A DNA stretch of 64,000 nucleotides, from NCBI RefSeq assembly GCF_001426195.1, contig NZ_LMRS01000034.1:336616-400615 (forward strand). The letters are read 5' to 3'. Of this stretch, positions 36,434 through 45,419 are shown one piece after another. Position 1 is the stretch's first letter, and the number at the start of each line of letters is the position of its first letter. The translations under genes were made by a program, and so were the position numbers. This DNA is from Sphingomonas sp. Leaf339. Lineage in GTDB: Bacteria; Pseudomonadota; Alphaproteobacteria; Sphingomonadales; Sphingomonadaceae. A model generated the notes under the pieces. It worked only from the letters and a program-made list of their open reading frames with translations. It was not told the DNA's origin and made no database searches.

Positions 36434-37738
36434 TCAGCCGGTCGCCATCTGGTGCAGCTTGTCGACGCGCACCTGCGCCGCCTTCATATGACCGTCCAAC
36501 CCCTCGCTGGCGCTTTGCCGCGACGCGGGCGGACCGACCTTCAAAACTGCTTCGTCGTCGAGCCATTGATGTGTGGCGATCTTGACGTAACTACCAACCC
36601 ACAATCCGCCAGTATAACGTCCCGCGCCCATCGTCGGCAGCGTATGATTAGTCCCTACCGTTTTGTCCGAATAAACGACGCTGGCGTTCTCGCCTATGAA
36701 CAGCGATCCATAGTTGCGCAGTTTGGCGGCCAGCCCATGCGCGTCGCTAGTGTGTACCTGCAAATGCTCAGCTGCCACATGATCTGAATAGGCGATCATC
36801 GCCGCCTCGTCCTCGCACAGCACAATCTCGCCATAATCCGCCCAGCTGACCCCTGCAATGTTCGCTGTCTTCAACATTTCCAGCTGGCGCGTGACTTCAT
36901 CTGCAGTCCGTTCCGCCACCGCGCGATCGGTGGTGATCAAGCCGACGCGGGTGCGCACGTCATGCTCGGCCTGCGCTAGCAGATCGGTCGCGATCAGACG
37001 GGGGTCGCCGCTGGCATCGGCGAGTACGAATATCTCAGACGGACCTGCCAGCTGGTCAATCCCAACCGGTCCGAACACCTGCCGCTTTGCCTCATTAACG
37101 AAGGCGTTGCCGGGGCCGACGATCTTGTTGACCTGCGGTACGGTTTCCGTGCCGAACGCCATGGCGGCGATTGCCTGCGCACCGCCGATACGGAAGATTC
37201 GGTCAGCGCCTGACAAGTGACAACCGGCGATCATTGCGCGATGGGCGTTAGGCGGCAGACAGGCGACCACTTCGCGACACCCTGCCACCTTGCCCGGCAC
37301 GATCGTCATGATCGGCGCCGATAGCAGCGGGAAGCGGCCGCCAGGCACATAGGCGCCGACCCGATCGATCGGTATCACGCGGTGACCGAGATGCAGGCCG
37401 GGCATTGGCTCAACTTCAAGCGGCAGTATGGTCGCCAGCTGTGCCTCAGCGAAGCGGCGGACGTTGTCGATTGCGAACTCCGTGTCAGCGCGGGTCTGCG
37501 GATCGAGTTCAGCGACCGCAGCCTCCCGGTCGGCCATGGATACTTCAAACACATCGACATCCGCCTGATCGAACTTCACCGAGTATTCGCGGACCGCTGC
37601 ATCGCCGCGGGTACGAACGTGCGTCAGAATGACTTCGACCAACCCCGACACGCCCTGCTGATCGCCGATCGAGTCGCGTGCAGGCGCCTTGACATACACT
37701 GTTGTCTGCTCGAACCCCTTCGGTGCCACGTCGGCCAT
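36434..37738 (-). CDS. HisD-like dehydrogenase, cluster copy 1
   Basis: Protein of 434 aa; ATG 37738 has AGGAGA 6 nt upstream. It shows the histidinol dehydrogenase fold: [42 protein letters not shown]. Predicted zinc ligands are present ([18 protein letters not shown] and a C-terminal EGLDGHM), as is the catalytic AAEHLQ pair. No other histidine biosynthesis gene is near, so this is likely one of the HisD homologues used in catabolism; known examples oxidise an alcohol through the aldehyde to a carboxylate, such as sulfopropanediol dehydrogenase. It is divergent from the LacI gene with an operator between them. Confidence 0.88.
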   Translation of the reverse strand: MADVAPKGFEQTTVYVKAPARDSIGDQQGVSGLVEVILTHVRTRGDAAVREYSVKFDQADVDVFEVSMADREAAVAELDPQTRADTEFAIDNVRRFAEAQLATILPLEVEPMPGLHLGHRVIPIDRVGAYVPGGRFPLLSAPIMTIVPGKVAGCREVVACLPPNAHRAMIAGCHLSGADRIFRIGGAQAIAAMAFGTETVPQVNKIVGPGNAFVNEAKRQVFGPVGIDQLAGPSEIFVLADASGDPRLIATDLLAQAEHDVRTRVGLITTDRAVAERTADEVTRQLEMLKTANIAGVSWADYGEIVLCEDEAAMIAYSDHVAAEHLQVHTSDAHGLAAKLRNYGSLFIGENASVVYSDKTVGTNHTLPTMGAGRYTGGLWVGSYVKIATHQWLDDEAVLKVGPPASRQSASEGLDGHMKAAQVRVDKLHQMATG

Positions 37739-37785
37739 TTCGTTCTCCTCTGCGCTGCCACGCCGTGGCGCTGGGAAGATCATAT

Positions 37786-37799
37786 TGAATTCGGATGCA
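37786..37799. promoter_or_regulatory. LacI-type operator between hisD-like gene and lacI
   Basis: TGAATTCGGATGCA differs from TGCATTCGGATGCA (38981) at a single base. It lies 48 bp upstream of the HisD-like start and 18 bp upstream of the LacI GTG start, so it could mediate autoregulation and control of the dehydrogenase. Confidence 0.6.
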
Positions 37800-37816
37800 A
37801 ATGTCACGGGGGTCTG

Positions 37817-38890
37817 GTGGCGAAGTCTGATCGAAAAAGTGAAGATGGCATCAAGCAAACTGTCGCGACATCGGTCGATCCGGTTGCGTTCGGCAGCGTG
37901 CGGCGGGCGACGTCCTATGATGTCGCACGTATGGCAGGCGTATCGCAGTCGGCCGTTTCGCGGTGCTTCGCGCCAGGCGGCAGCATCGCACCGGCAACCC
38001 GTGCGAAGGTCATGAAGGCGGCAACCGAGCTTGGCTACCGCCCCAACGCACTGGCACAGGCGCTGATCACCCGGCGCACCAATCTAGTGGCAGTATTCAT
38101 CTCGCGCTTGACCAACCTCCATTATCCGGAAGTGCTGGCAGAAATCAGCCGTCAGTTGACCGACCGCGACATCCGCGTCCTGCTGTTCGCGTTGACCGCT
38201 GAGAGCGAGATCGACTCTATCCTCGAACAGGTCTGGCGCCACGATGTCGATGGCATCATCTCGGCCGCGCGCCTCGATAACGATCAAATCGCCGGCATCC
38301 GCCGTCATGGTATCCCGATCGTCCTCTACAATAGGACCGCCGGCGAGCATCTGACGCCTAGCGTTTGGTGCGACTCGACGACGGGAGAGCGTGACCTGAT
38401 CGATAGATTGCTCGCTGCCGGTCATCGCCGCTTCGCCGTGGTCGCTGGCCCCGAGGACAGCGCTGTCGGTGAGGAACGCCGTCAGGCGGCCCTCGCGCGG
38501 CTGGTCGAAGCAGGCATCGTAGACACGCCCGTCGTGCGGGGCGACTTCAGCTACGCCAGCGGCCGGGAAGCGGTCGCGATAGTGGCCAATGCTACACCGT
38601 CGTTGGACGCAGTTGTATGTGTCAGCGACGTTATGGCCATCGGAGCCATCGACGGATGCCGCTTCGATCTGGGATTAAGGGTTCCAGATGATATCTCCGT
38701 CGTCGGATTTGACGGATCAGATCCGGCAGGCTGGATGAGCTATCAGGTTACCTCAATCCGCCAGCCGGTGCGCCGGATGACCGCCGCGGCGGTGCAGATG
38801 CTGATGGAACGGATTGAAGATCCTACCTTACCGGCGGAGCGTCGTTCCTTCGTCGGTGCATTCGTCCCCGGGAAATCTGCCCGGTTTTAG
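37817..38890 (+). CDS. LacI-family transcriptional regulator
   Basis: Protein of 357 aa from GTG 37817, the first start downstream of the operator; the frame is open further upstream only because it crosses the promoter and the opposite gene. The N-terminal HTH reads TSYDVARMAGVSQSAVSRCF, followed by the hinge helix region GYRPNALAQALITRRT. A periplasmic-binding-protein-like sensor domain fills residues about 85-350 (VAVFISRLTNLHYPEVLAEI, ISVVGFDGSDPAGW). It is the only regulator in the cluster. The repeated palindrome with central CG at several cluster promoters is the kind of site LacI proteins bind, so it is the likely repressor or dual regulator. Confidence 0.92.
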   Translation: MAKSDRKSEDGIKQTVATSVDPVAFGSVRRATSYDVARMAGVSQSAVSRCFAPGGSIAPATRAKVMKAATELGYRPNALAQALITRRTNLVAVFISRLTNLHYPEVLAEISRQLTDRDIRVLLFALTAESEIDSILEQVWRHDVDGIISAARLDNDQIAGIRRHGIPIVLYNRTAGEHLTPSVWCDSTTGERDLIDRLLAAGHRRFAVVAGPEDSAVGEERRQAALARLVEAGIVDTPVVRGDFSYASGREAVAIVANATPSLDAVVCVSDVMAIGAIDGCRFDLGLRVPDDISVVGFDGSDPAGWMSYQVTSIRQPVRRMTAAAVQMLMERIEDPTLPAERRSFVGAFVPGKSARF

Positions 38891-38980
38891 AGCGATTTCC
38901 TAGTCAGCGCTGACCCTTTTGAACCTCAAATGGAAATGGCAAACCGCTGTCCTGTTCAAATATCATGACCAAATACATCC

Positions 38981-38994
38981 TGCATTCGGATGCA
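38981..38994. promoter_or_regulatory. LacI-type operator upstream of TBDR copy 2
   Basis: TGCATTCGGATGCA, one base from a perfect palindrome, lies 87 bp upstream of the TBDR start at 39081. Confidence 0.65.
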
Positions 38995-39080
38995 AATTTG
39001 ACTGGACAGTGACATCAGCCGCCGATAGCCATTGTCCAACGAAGCGGCAGAGCCGTTTAGTAACGATTGGGGGTTGGGGA

Positions 39081-41447
39081 ATGAGCAAGCGGGTTCTGGG
39101 CGGCGTGTCCTTGACGATCCTGGCGGCGATGCTGTCGCTGCCGGCAGTGGCGCAAACGGCGCCTATCGACGCATCTGCGGGTTCCGCCGAACAATCCCCA
39201 GCCGCCGCCGACCGCGTCGCGAGCGAGCCGACAGAAAGCAATACTGGCGGGCTGGGAGATATCGTTGTCACAGCCCAGCGCCGTACAGAGCGGTTGCAGG
39301 ACGTGCCGCTATCCGTCACCGCGGTCAGTGCGGAGGACCTGAACCGGATCCGCATCACCGATGCCAGCCGCCTGCAATTGCTGTCGCCCGGCCTGACCTG
39401 GGGTCAACAGGGTTCGGACTCTTTTCCGGCAATCCGCGGTGTACGCACCCAGTTGGTCAGCGCGCAGAGCGATCCGGTAATCGGCTTCTATCTCGACGGC
39501 ATCTATCAGAGCCGCACCCAGCAGCAGAGCATCCCGCTGTTCGACGTGGCGCGGGTTGAGGTGCAGCGCGGACCTCAAGGCACTCTGTATGGCCGTAATA
39601 CCTTCGGCGGCAACCTGAGCGTTACGACCAATGCCCCTAGCAAACGGTTCGAGGCCGGGGCGAACGGCACAATGGGCAACTATGACCTGCGCCAGTTTGA
39701 CGGCTATCTGAACCTGCCCGTCAGCGATGCTGTCCAGCTACGCGTCGCCGGCTATCACAGTGAGCATGATGGCTATGTTCGCTCGACAGGCGGTTTTCGC
39801 CTGCTCGACGAGGATCAGACCGCGCTGCGCGGTGCGATAGCGATCACGCTGACGCCCGAAATCCAGATTGACGCACGCGGCGGTTACTGGGAGCGGAACA
39901 ACACCGGCGGCGGCGCTTACGGATACCGCGTCGGCGGTACGCTCATCAATCCGGCGACCGGATTGCGTTCTATCAATGGTCAGCCCTATGCGGTGAATCC
40001 CAGTGCCCGGAATGGCAGCAACTTTATTAACGGTGTCGACATCGGCGTGTCGGTGACCAATGATCCTTACACAAATTCGTGGGACTATAAACCGTTCGAA
40101 CAACTCCGACAGAAGTATGGCAGTGGCTTGATCGCGTTTGATTTGGGCTTTGCCACACTGCGCTCGATCACCGGCTACACCGATTTCCACGCCTATCGCA
40201 GCGCCGATCTGGACCAGACGAGCGTTGTTTTTCCCGCTACGGGCACGGCAGGTGGATTCGCCGCTTCGGGTCTGCAGGCGGCAAACACCTACACTACCTC
40301 GTTGACGCAGGAGGTGCAGCTCGCCTCGGCCGGATCATCGGCGTTCGAGTGGATTGTCGGAGGTTATTATTTCCACGACAAGATCACCGAGTATTACCAG
40401 CAGGTTTACACGACCGGCACCACCCGCGGCACACAGTCTCGAACTGATATCAACACCAAGGCCTACGCCGCATACGGCCAGGCAAGCCTGGCGATCGTTC
40501 CCGATACACTAAAGATTATCGGCGGTGTCCGCTACTCCGACGAGAGTAAGGGCTATCTGATCACAAACTTCACCGCTGCCCCGGGAACGTTTAACTTTAC
40601 CACACAGACCGCCGCGCGTGCGACTGGCGAGCCGACTTTCGACAAGGTCACGTGGAAGGGCGGCGTCGAATTCACACCCAGTCGCCGGATGATGCTGTAC
40701 GGTACAGTATCGACCGGCTTTTCGTCGGGGGGTATCAACAACAATTCCTCAAACGCGGCAATTCCATTCAGCTACGCGCCGCAGACGGTTACCGCGTACG
40801 AGATTGGCAGCAAGAACACGCTGATTGGCGGGCGCATGATCCTGAACCTGTCGGCGTTCTACAACGACTATAAGGACTTGCAGATCACGATTCTCGATCA
40901 GCGGACCAACTTGTCTTATTACGCCAGCGCCGGTGCCGCGCGCAGCTATGGCGCCGAGGTCGAACTACGCACCCTTCCCTTGCAGGGACTGCACGTCGAC
41001 CTGACCGGCGCGCTGCTCGATGCTCAGTTCACTGCCTACACGCGCCCCAACCCGTTTTACACCGCAGTTAACGGCGATCCTGTGACAGTCGATCTAGCGG
41101 GCAAGGACGTTCCGATGTCGCCGACGTTCAAGGGCACAGCGAGCGTCTATTACGACCTTGAAATGGCGAGCGGCGCGCGGATCACGCCGTCGGTGAACGT
41201 GCTATATTCGACGTCCTACTATTCCACCGACTACAATACCCGACTTGATCGGCAGGGCGCCTATGCGCTGCTCGACGCGAGCCTGCGCTGGACCTCAGCT
41301 ACTTCCAGCCTCTACGTCGAAGCATTCGGCAACAACCTGACCAAGAAAGCGGTGCTATACAGCTCCACGGTCGGCAACAACCAGCGCATCCAGCAGTCAT
41401 ATGGACCACCGCGCGTGTACGGCTTGCGGGTCGGCGTTCGGTACTGA
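39081..41447 (+). CDS. TonB-dependent receptor, cluster copy 2
   Basis: Outer-membrane receptor of 788 aa; ATG 39081 follows GGGGTTGGGGA and opens a clean leader (LAAMLSLPAVAQ). TonB-box region GDIVVTAQRRTERLQ, plug DVPLSVTAVS and the RGPQGTLYGRNTFGGNLSV signature match the receptor at 31385-33739 almost word for word. The barrel ends VYGLRVGVRY with terminal Tyr. The MFS gene starts 5 bp after its stop, so outer- and inner-membrane uptake are one transcript. Loop regions differ between the two copies, suggesting related but not identical ligands. Confidence 0.93.
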   Translation: MSKRVLGGVSLTILAAMLSLPAVAQTAPIDASAGSAEQSPAAADRVASEPTESNTGGLGDIVVTAQRRTERLQDVPLSVTAVSAEDLNRIRITDASRLQLLSPGLTWGQQGSDSFPAIRGVRTQLVSAQSDPVIGFYLDGIYQSRTQQQSIPLFDVARVEVQRGPQGTLYGRNTFGGNLSVTTNAPSKRFEAGANGTMGNYDLRQFDGYLNLPVSDAVQLRVAGYHSEHDGYVRSTGGFRLLDEDQTALRGAIAITLTPEIQIDARGGYWERNNTGGGAYGYRVGGTLINPATGLRSINGQPYAVNPSARNGSNFINGVDIGVSVTNDPYTNSWDYKPFEQLRQKYGSGLIAFDLGFATLRSITGYTDFHAYRSADLDQTSVVFPATGTAGGFAASGLQAANTYTTSLTQEVQLASAGSSAFEWIVGGYYFHDKITEYYQQVYTTGTTRGTQSRTDINTKAYAAYGQASLAIVPDTLKIIGGVRYSDESKGYLITNFTAAPGTFNFTTQTAARATGEPTFDKVTWKGGVEFTPSRRMMLYGTVSTGFSSGGINNNSSNAAIPFSYAPQTVTAYEIGSKNTLIGGRMILNLSAFYNDYKDLQITILDQRTNLSYYASAGAARSYGAEVELRTLPLQGLHVDLTGALLDAQFTAYTRPNPFYTAVNGDPVTVDLAGKDVPMSPTFKGTASVYYDLEMASGARITPSVNVLYSTSYYSTDYNTRLDRQGAYALLDASLRWTSATSSLYVEAFGNNLTKKAVLYSSTVGNNQRIQQSYGPPRVYGLRVGVRY

Positions 41448-41452
41448 AGTCG

Positions 41453-42733
41453 ATGTCGTCCGCCATCCTTCCGGTGGCGGACGCCGCCCCCGGTACACTG
41501 GCGGAACCATCCGCTCTCCATGAGGACGCGACCTGCCGCCCGCCGCTGGGCCGTGCGGTGGTCGCCTTCGCTTTCCTGATGGTAGCAGAGTTCTTCTACA
41601 GCTGGGCATGGAACAGCGTCGACGTCCTGCGTCCTTACATGCGCGACACCTTGGGGCTGTCGCTCACCCAGGCGGGATCGGGCTATTCCGCACAAGGCGC
41701 AGGGGCGCTGGTAGGCGCGGTGGTGATCGGGCAGTTGGCAGACCGGTTCGGCCGACGCGCTATGCTAGCGCTGGTCATGGTTGGCTATGGCGCAACGCTG
41801 ATCGCAGGAAGTTTTGTTAACGGCTATTCAGCCTACCTGGCACAGCGGGTTGTGCTGGGCTTGTTTCTGGGCGGCATATTTCCGATCGTCGTCGGCATTT
41901 ATGTCGGCCTGTTCTCGCCCAGCGTACGCGGGCGGCTCGCCAGCCTCATCAACGCGATCTTTTCCAGCGCGATCACCATACTAGGCCTTGCGAGCGGCTG
42001 GCTGAATGGCGACTGGCGAGCGCTGTTGCTGGCTGGGGGAGTGCCGCCGATCCTGCTTGCCGGGCTCGCCTTCGTTCTGATCCCGAAGTCGGCAGACGTG
42101 CGTGCGCGGGTTATCGATAAGACGGCACGCCTGCCTGTGTTGGAACTGTTCGCCCCAGGGCTGCGCGCCCGCACCTTGCTCCTGGCAGCACTGACCGGCC
42201 TGAATTTCTTCGGCTATCAGGCTTATAGCGGCTGGCTGTCGACATATCTGCGTGACGTTCGCGGGCTGGATCCGACCGCGATGGGCCGTCTGGTTGCTTG
42301 GCAGTTTGGCGCCAACATTATTGGCGGATTTGTCTGGGGCTGGGCGGGCGACCGGTTTGGGCGGCGCTTCAATGCCCTCGGCTTTCTGGCAGCCGCTGCA
42401 GCAATTCTGCTGTATCTGCATGTCGAGACCGACGCAGTACTGCTCGGCTCGATCGGCGTTGTGTACGGTTTCATGCTGTCTACCAGCGTGATCTGGGGAC
42501 CTTGGCTGACCGAGTTGTATCCTGCCCATCTGAAATCGACCGCAGCGTCGATCTTCAACTGGGGACGGCTGGTCTCCTTCTTTGCGCCGCTTATTACCGG
42601 CACGCTTGCGACGCGCTTCGGGTTAGGCGTCACGATGGGGACGGCCGCGGCCGCCTTCACCGCGGCCGCGCTGATCTGGCTATGGCTACCCGAGACGCAC
42701 CCCAATCCGCTACTTCCGGGACGTCGTATTTAG
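41453..42733 (+). CDS. MFS transporter, cluster copy 2
   Basis: Protein of 426 aa with 12 hydrophobic segments, GQLADRFGRR after segment 2 and WAGDRFGRRF after segment 8. It is paralogous to the MFS at 34003, sharing WAWNSVDVLRP, YSAQGAGAL-GAV-IGQLADRFGRR and STAASIFNWGR. It begins 5 bp after the TBDR stop and ends in a 4-bp overlap with the convergent aldolase gene. Substrate is not known; co-transcription with the receptor suggests it takes the same compound from the periplasm. Confidence 0.92.
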   Translation: MSSAILPVADAAPGTLAEPSALHEDATCRPPLGRAVVAFAFLMVAEFFYSWAWNSVDVLRPYMRDTLGLSLTQAGSGYSAQGAGALVGAVVIGQLADRFGRRAMLALVMVGYGATLIAGSFVNGYSAYLAQRVVLGLFLGGIFPIVVGIYVGLFSPSVRGRLASLINAIFSSAITILGLASGWLNGDWRALLLAGGVPPILLAGLAFVLIPKSADVRARVIDKTARLPVLELFAPGLRARTLLLAALTGLNFFGYQAYSGWLSTYLRDVRGLDPTAMGRLVAWQFGANIIGGFVWGWAGDRFGRRFNALGFLAAAAAILLYLHVETDAVLLGSIGVVYGFMLSTSVIWGPWLTELYPAHLKSTAASIFNWGRLVSFFAPLITGTLATRFGLGVTMGTAAAAFTAAALIWLWLPETHPNPLLPGRRI

Positions 42734-43485
42734 CCCCTCGCCGCCGCAACCAGGGACGCTGCGCCGGCAAGTATGAATCCGTGGTCCGATCCCAGCAGGA
42801 ACAACGTCGCGCCCTGCCCCTGCCAGTGCGGGATGTCAGATGCACGGGCCAGGAACATACCGACTGGCACGCCGTGTCTCCTCCCCGCCGCGCACACCGC
42901 CTCAACCGCCGAGACAACGCGTTGGTCGTCCTGCGTCTCGGCGCCATAAGCTACCGTCAGATCGGCCCGACCGACGAATAGCGCGTCAAGCCCCGGCACC
43001 CCCGCGATCGCGTCGATCGCGTCGATGGCCTCCGGATCCTCGATCTGCGCTACAACCACCGTATGCTCCGCCGAGGCCGCGAGGTGTGCCGCCATCGTTC
43101 GGGTTGTGTAGCCTGCTGCGCGTGACGATCCTGCATAGCCGCGCCCGCCGTGACCATAGCGCGTCATCGCGATCAATGCTGCTGCCTCCTCCGCTGAACG
43201 GATATGCGGTGCGACGATACCGGTCGCACCGCAGTCTAGCGCATTCAACACATGCTCGGGCGTGACCAGCGGAATACGAACCAGTACATCGGTGGCAGCC
43301 GCCCGCGCCGCCATAATACAGCCGTCTATTGCCAGCCGATCGAACGGTGCATGCTCCGCATCGAGGCATAAACAGTCGAGCTCCGTCAGTGACATTACCT
43401 CGACCACGATCGGCGATGGCGTCTTGATGAAGGTCCCGACAATCGTCTCGCCAGCGGCGAGCCGCTGCTTCAGACCGCCGCTCAT
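42730..43485 (-). CDS. HpcH/HpaI family aldolase
   Basis: Protein of 251 aa from ATG 43485, which overlaps the stop of the MetE-like gene as ATGA, so translation is coupled. The TIM-barrel motifs of class II pyruvate-type aldolases are present: GTFIKTPSPIVVEV, LDCLCLDAEHAPFD, VRIP (substrate Arg), QIEDPEAIDAID (metal Glu) and FVGRADLTVAYG (metal Asp). Family members split 4-hydroxy-2-oxo acids into pyruvate and an aldehyde. It is last in the HisD-SDR-MetE-aldolase operon and likely yields central metabolites from the pathway (inference). Confidence 0.9.
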   Translation of the reverse strand: MSGGLKQRLAAGETIVGTFIKTPSPIVVEVMSLTELDCLCLDAEHAPFDRLAIDGCIMAARAAATDVLVRIPLVTPEHVLNALDCGATGIVAPHIRSAEEAAALIAMTRYGHGGRGYAGSSRAAGYTTRTMAAHLAASAEHTVVVAQIEDPEAIDAIDAIAGVPGLDALFVGRADLTVAYGAETQDDQRVVSAVEAVCAAGRRHGVPVGMFLARASDIPHWQGQGATLFLLGSDHGFILAGAASLVAAARG

Positions 43486-44630
43486 GCCGCCCGCCACAGC
43501 CGCTCGCTGGCACGCGCAGCTCCCTCGGCAAGCGTCGCGAGCTTCGCGTAGACGATTTCGGGATCGACCGCGCCGAAGCCTGCAAATGTCGAAAAGCCGC
43601 AATCTGTGCCGGCCACTATTCGTTCGCGGCCCACGATCATCGCAAACTGCTCGATCCGCTGCGCGACGACCTCGGGATGCTCGACGAAGTTGGTAGTTGA
43701 ATCGATGACACCCGGGATCAACACGCGATCGTCCGGGATCAGTGCGGCGAGGTCGCGAAACGCCTGCCAGTCGTGCTGGTGGCGCGGGTTGGAGGTCTCA
43801 AACAGCAGTCCCTGCGGCTTGGCCTCCATAAGCACCGGAAGGATCGTCCGCATTTCGACGTCGCAGTGATGCGGGCCCTCGTAATTGCCCCAGCAGACAT
43901 GCATACGAACGCGGTCGGACGGCACGTTGCGCAGCGCGTAATTCAGCACCTCGACATGGCGGGCGATCAAGATGAGATAGTCATCGTCGCTGCGATCCTT
44001 AAAGATCATGTGCCGACCCAGACCGAGGTCGGGGCTGTCGAGCTGCAGCACATGGCCAGCGGCGACGATCGCTTCGTATTCTGGGCGCATCGCCTCTGCC
44101 AGCGCCTCGAGGTACGCGTCCTGCGAGCCGTAATGCCGATCGGGCTGAAACAGCGCGATCACGCCGGGCGATGCAGCGTTCATGAAACCGCCCGCCGGCC
44201 CGTGCGCCGCGATCGCCGCGTCGAAGCGGGCAAGGTCCTCCTCTAACGGTTTCAATGTCTTCGGCGCCACCGGGCCGACGCAGCACGGGCGGCGATAGGT
44301 AGGCGTGCCGCCGCTTTTCGCCTGCCGCTGGAGAAAGGAGGGGAAGGCCTCCAGATCGGCGGGCGGCGTGCGTTCGCTGTCGCCATCGAAGCCGGTGATC
44401 CGGTCCTTGATGTATGTAGCATACGAGATTTTGGCCATCTCGCCGTCCGACACCAGATCAATGCCACAGGCGACCTGACGCGCAACGCAGGTATCGACCG
44501 CCTGCGTCAAAACCGTGTCGAAACGGTCAGCATCGACGGATTCACCGCGCTCATGCGCGAAGATCAGTTCGGTTACCTCGGCACTACGGGGCAACGAGCC
44601 GACATGGGTCGTCTGGATATGATCGGGCAT
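43482..44630 (-). CDS. MetE C-terminal-like protein (cobalamin-independent methyltransferase family)
   Basis: Protein of 382 aa with the MetE catalytic-barrel pattern only: TTHVGSLPRS at the N-terminus, LVSDGEMAK, LQLDSPDLGLGRH, HVCWGNYEGPHHCDVEM (zinc-binding His and Cys) and GTDCGFSTFAG (second Cys). The N-terminal half of true MetE is absent and no methionine genes are near. Stand-alone proteins of this family include epoxyalkane:CoM transferase and uncharacterised catabolic members, so thiol-group transfer or demethylation is possible. It is coupled by ATGA to the aldolase. The ribosome site is weak (AAGAAAG). Confidence 0.85.
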   Translation of the reverse strand: MPDHIQTTHVGSLPRSAEVTELIFAHERGESVDADRFDTVLTQAVDTCVARQVACGIDLVSDGEMAKISYATYIKDRITGFDGDSERTPPADLEAFPSFLQRQAKSGGTPTYRRPCCVGPVAPKTLKPLEEDLARFDAAIAAHGPAGGFMNAASPGVIALFQPDRHYGSQDAYLEALAEAMRPEYEAIVAAGHVLQLDSPDLGLGRHMIFKDRSDDDYLILIARHVEVLNYALRNVPSDRVRMHVCWGNYEGPHHCDVEMRTILPVLMEAKPQGLLFETSNPRHQHDWQAFRDLAALIPDDRVLIPGVIDSTTNFVEHPEVVAQRIEQFAMIVGRERIVAGTDCGFSTFAGFGAVDPEIVYAKLATLAEGAARASERLWRAA

Positions 44631-44654
44631 GGCGGTGCTTTCTTTTGATTTGGG

Positions 44655-45419
44655 TCAGTCGGCAGTCCAGCCGCCGTCGACGATCAGGCTGGTACCCGTC
44701 ACGATCGCCGCGGCGTCGGAGGCGAGATAGACGGCAGCTCCCATCAGATCCTCAACCTGACCGAGCCGCCCAAGCTTGATCTTCGCTAGCACGCTGGCCT
44801 TGAACGCGGCATCCTCGAAATAGGGACGGGTCAGCGGTGTCTCGATAAAAGTCGGTGCGATCGTGTTCGATCGGATGCCGTGTGGTGCCAGATCAAGCGC
44901 GAACGCCTTGCTCATTCCCTCCAGCGCCCATTTTGAAGCACAATACAGCGACCGGTTCGGTCCGCCGACATGTCCCATCTGGCTGCTTATATGAATCAAC
45001 GAGCCCCGGATGCCACCGGCCAGCATTGCCTTTACACAGGCCTGCGACACGAAGAACGCGGCGCGAACGTTCAGATCTAGCACCGCATCGTAATCGCCGG
45101 CGGTCACCTCCTGCATTGGCTTTGGCCGGTTGGTACCGGCGTTGTTGACCAATATGTCGAACGGAGCGTTTTCGTCGAAGAAGGTGGCAACCGCCTCGGC
45201 ATCGGCAACATCAAGCGTCGCCGCATCAGCACGCCCACCGGCCGCGCGAATTGCGGCCGCACCCGCTTCGATCTCGTCCGCCGATCGAGCCACAAGGACC
45301 ACCTCGGACCCCGCTTCCGCCAGTGCCACAGCGAGAGCCAGGCCAATGCCCCGCCCCGCTCCGGTTACCAGAGCGCGCCGGTCATCTAGCCGGAACGAGG
45401 GCGTCCGCGGCAGCGTCAC
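44655..45419 (-). CDS. Short-chain dehydrogenase/reductase
   Basis: Protein of 254 aa from GTG 45419, overlapping the stop of the upstream HisD-like gene (GTGA). Classical SDR motifs are complete: [13 protein letters not shown] (cofactor loop), [15 protein letters not shown] (catalytic Ser) and YCASKWA (Tyr-x3-Lys). The VARS after the second strand lacks the acidic residue of strict NAD enzymes, which may favour NADP. It probably oxidises or reduces a hydroxy/keto group in the same pathway. Confidence 0.93.
   Translation of the reverse strand: MTLPRTPSFRLDDRRALVTGAGRGIGLALAVALAEAGSEVVLVARSADEIEAGAAAIRAAGGRADAATLDVADAEAVATFFDENAPFDILVNNAGTNRPKPMQEVTAGDYDAVLDLNVRAAFFVSQACVKAMLAGGIRGSLIHISSQMGHVGGPNRSLYCASKWALEGMSKAFALDLAPHGIRSNTIAPTFIETPLTRPYFEDAAFKASVLAKIKLGRLGQVEDLMGAAVYLASDAAAIVTGTSLIVDGGWTAD

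Noticed and set aside
43482..44630. Methionine synthase MetE
   Set aside because: Only the C-terminal barrel is present and the context is catabolic.
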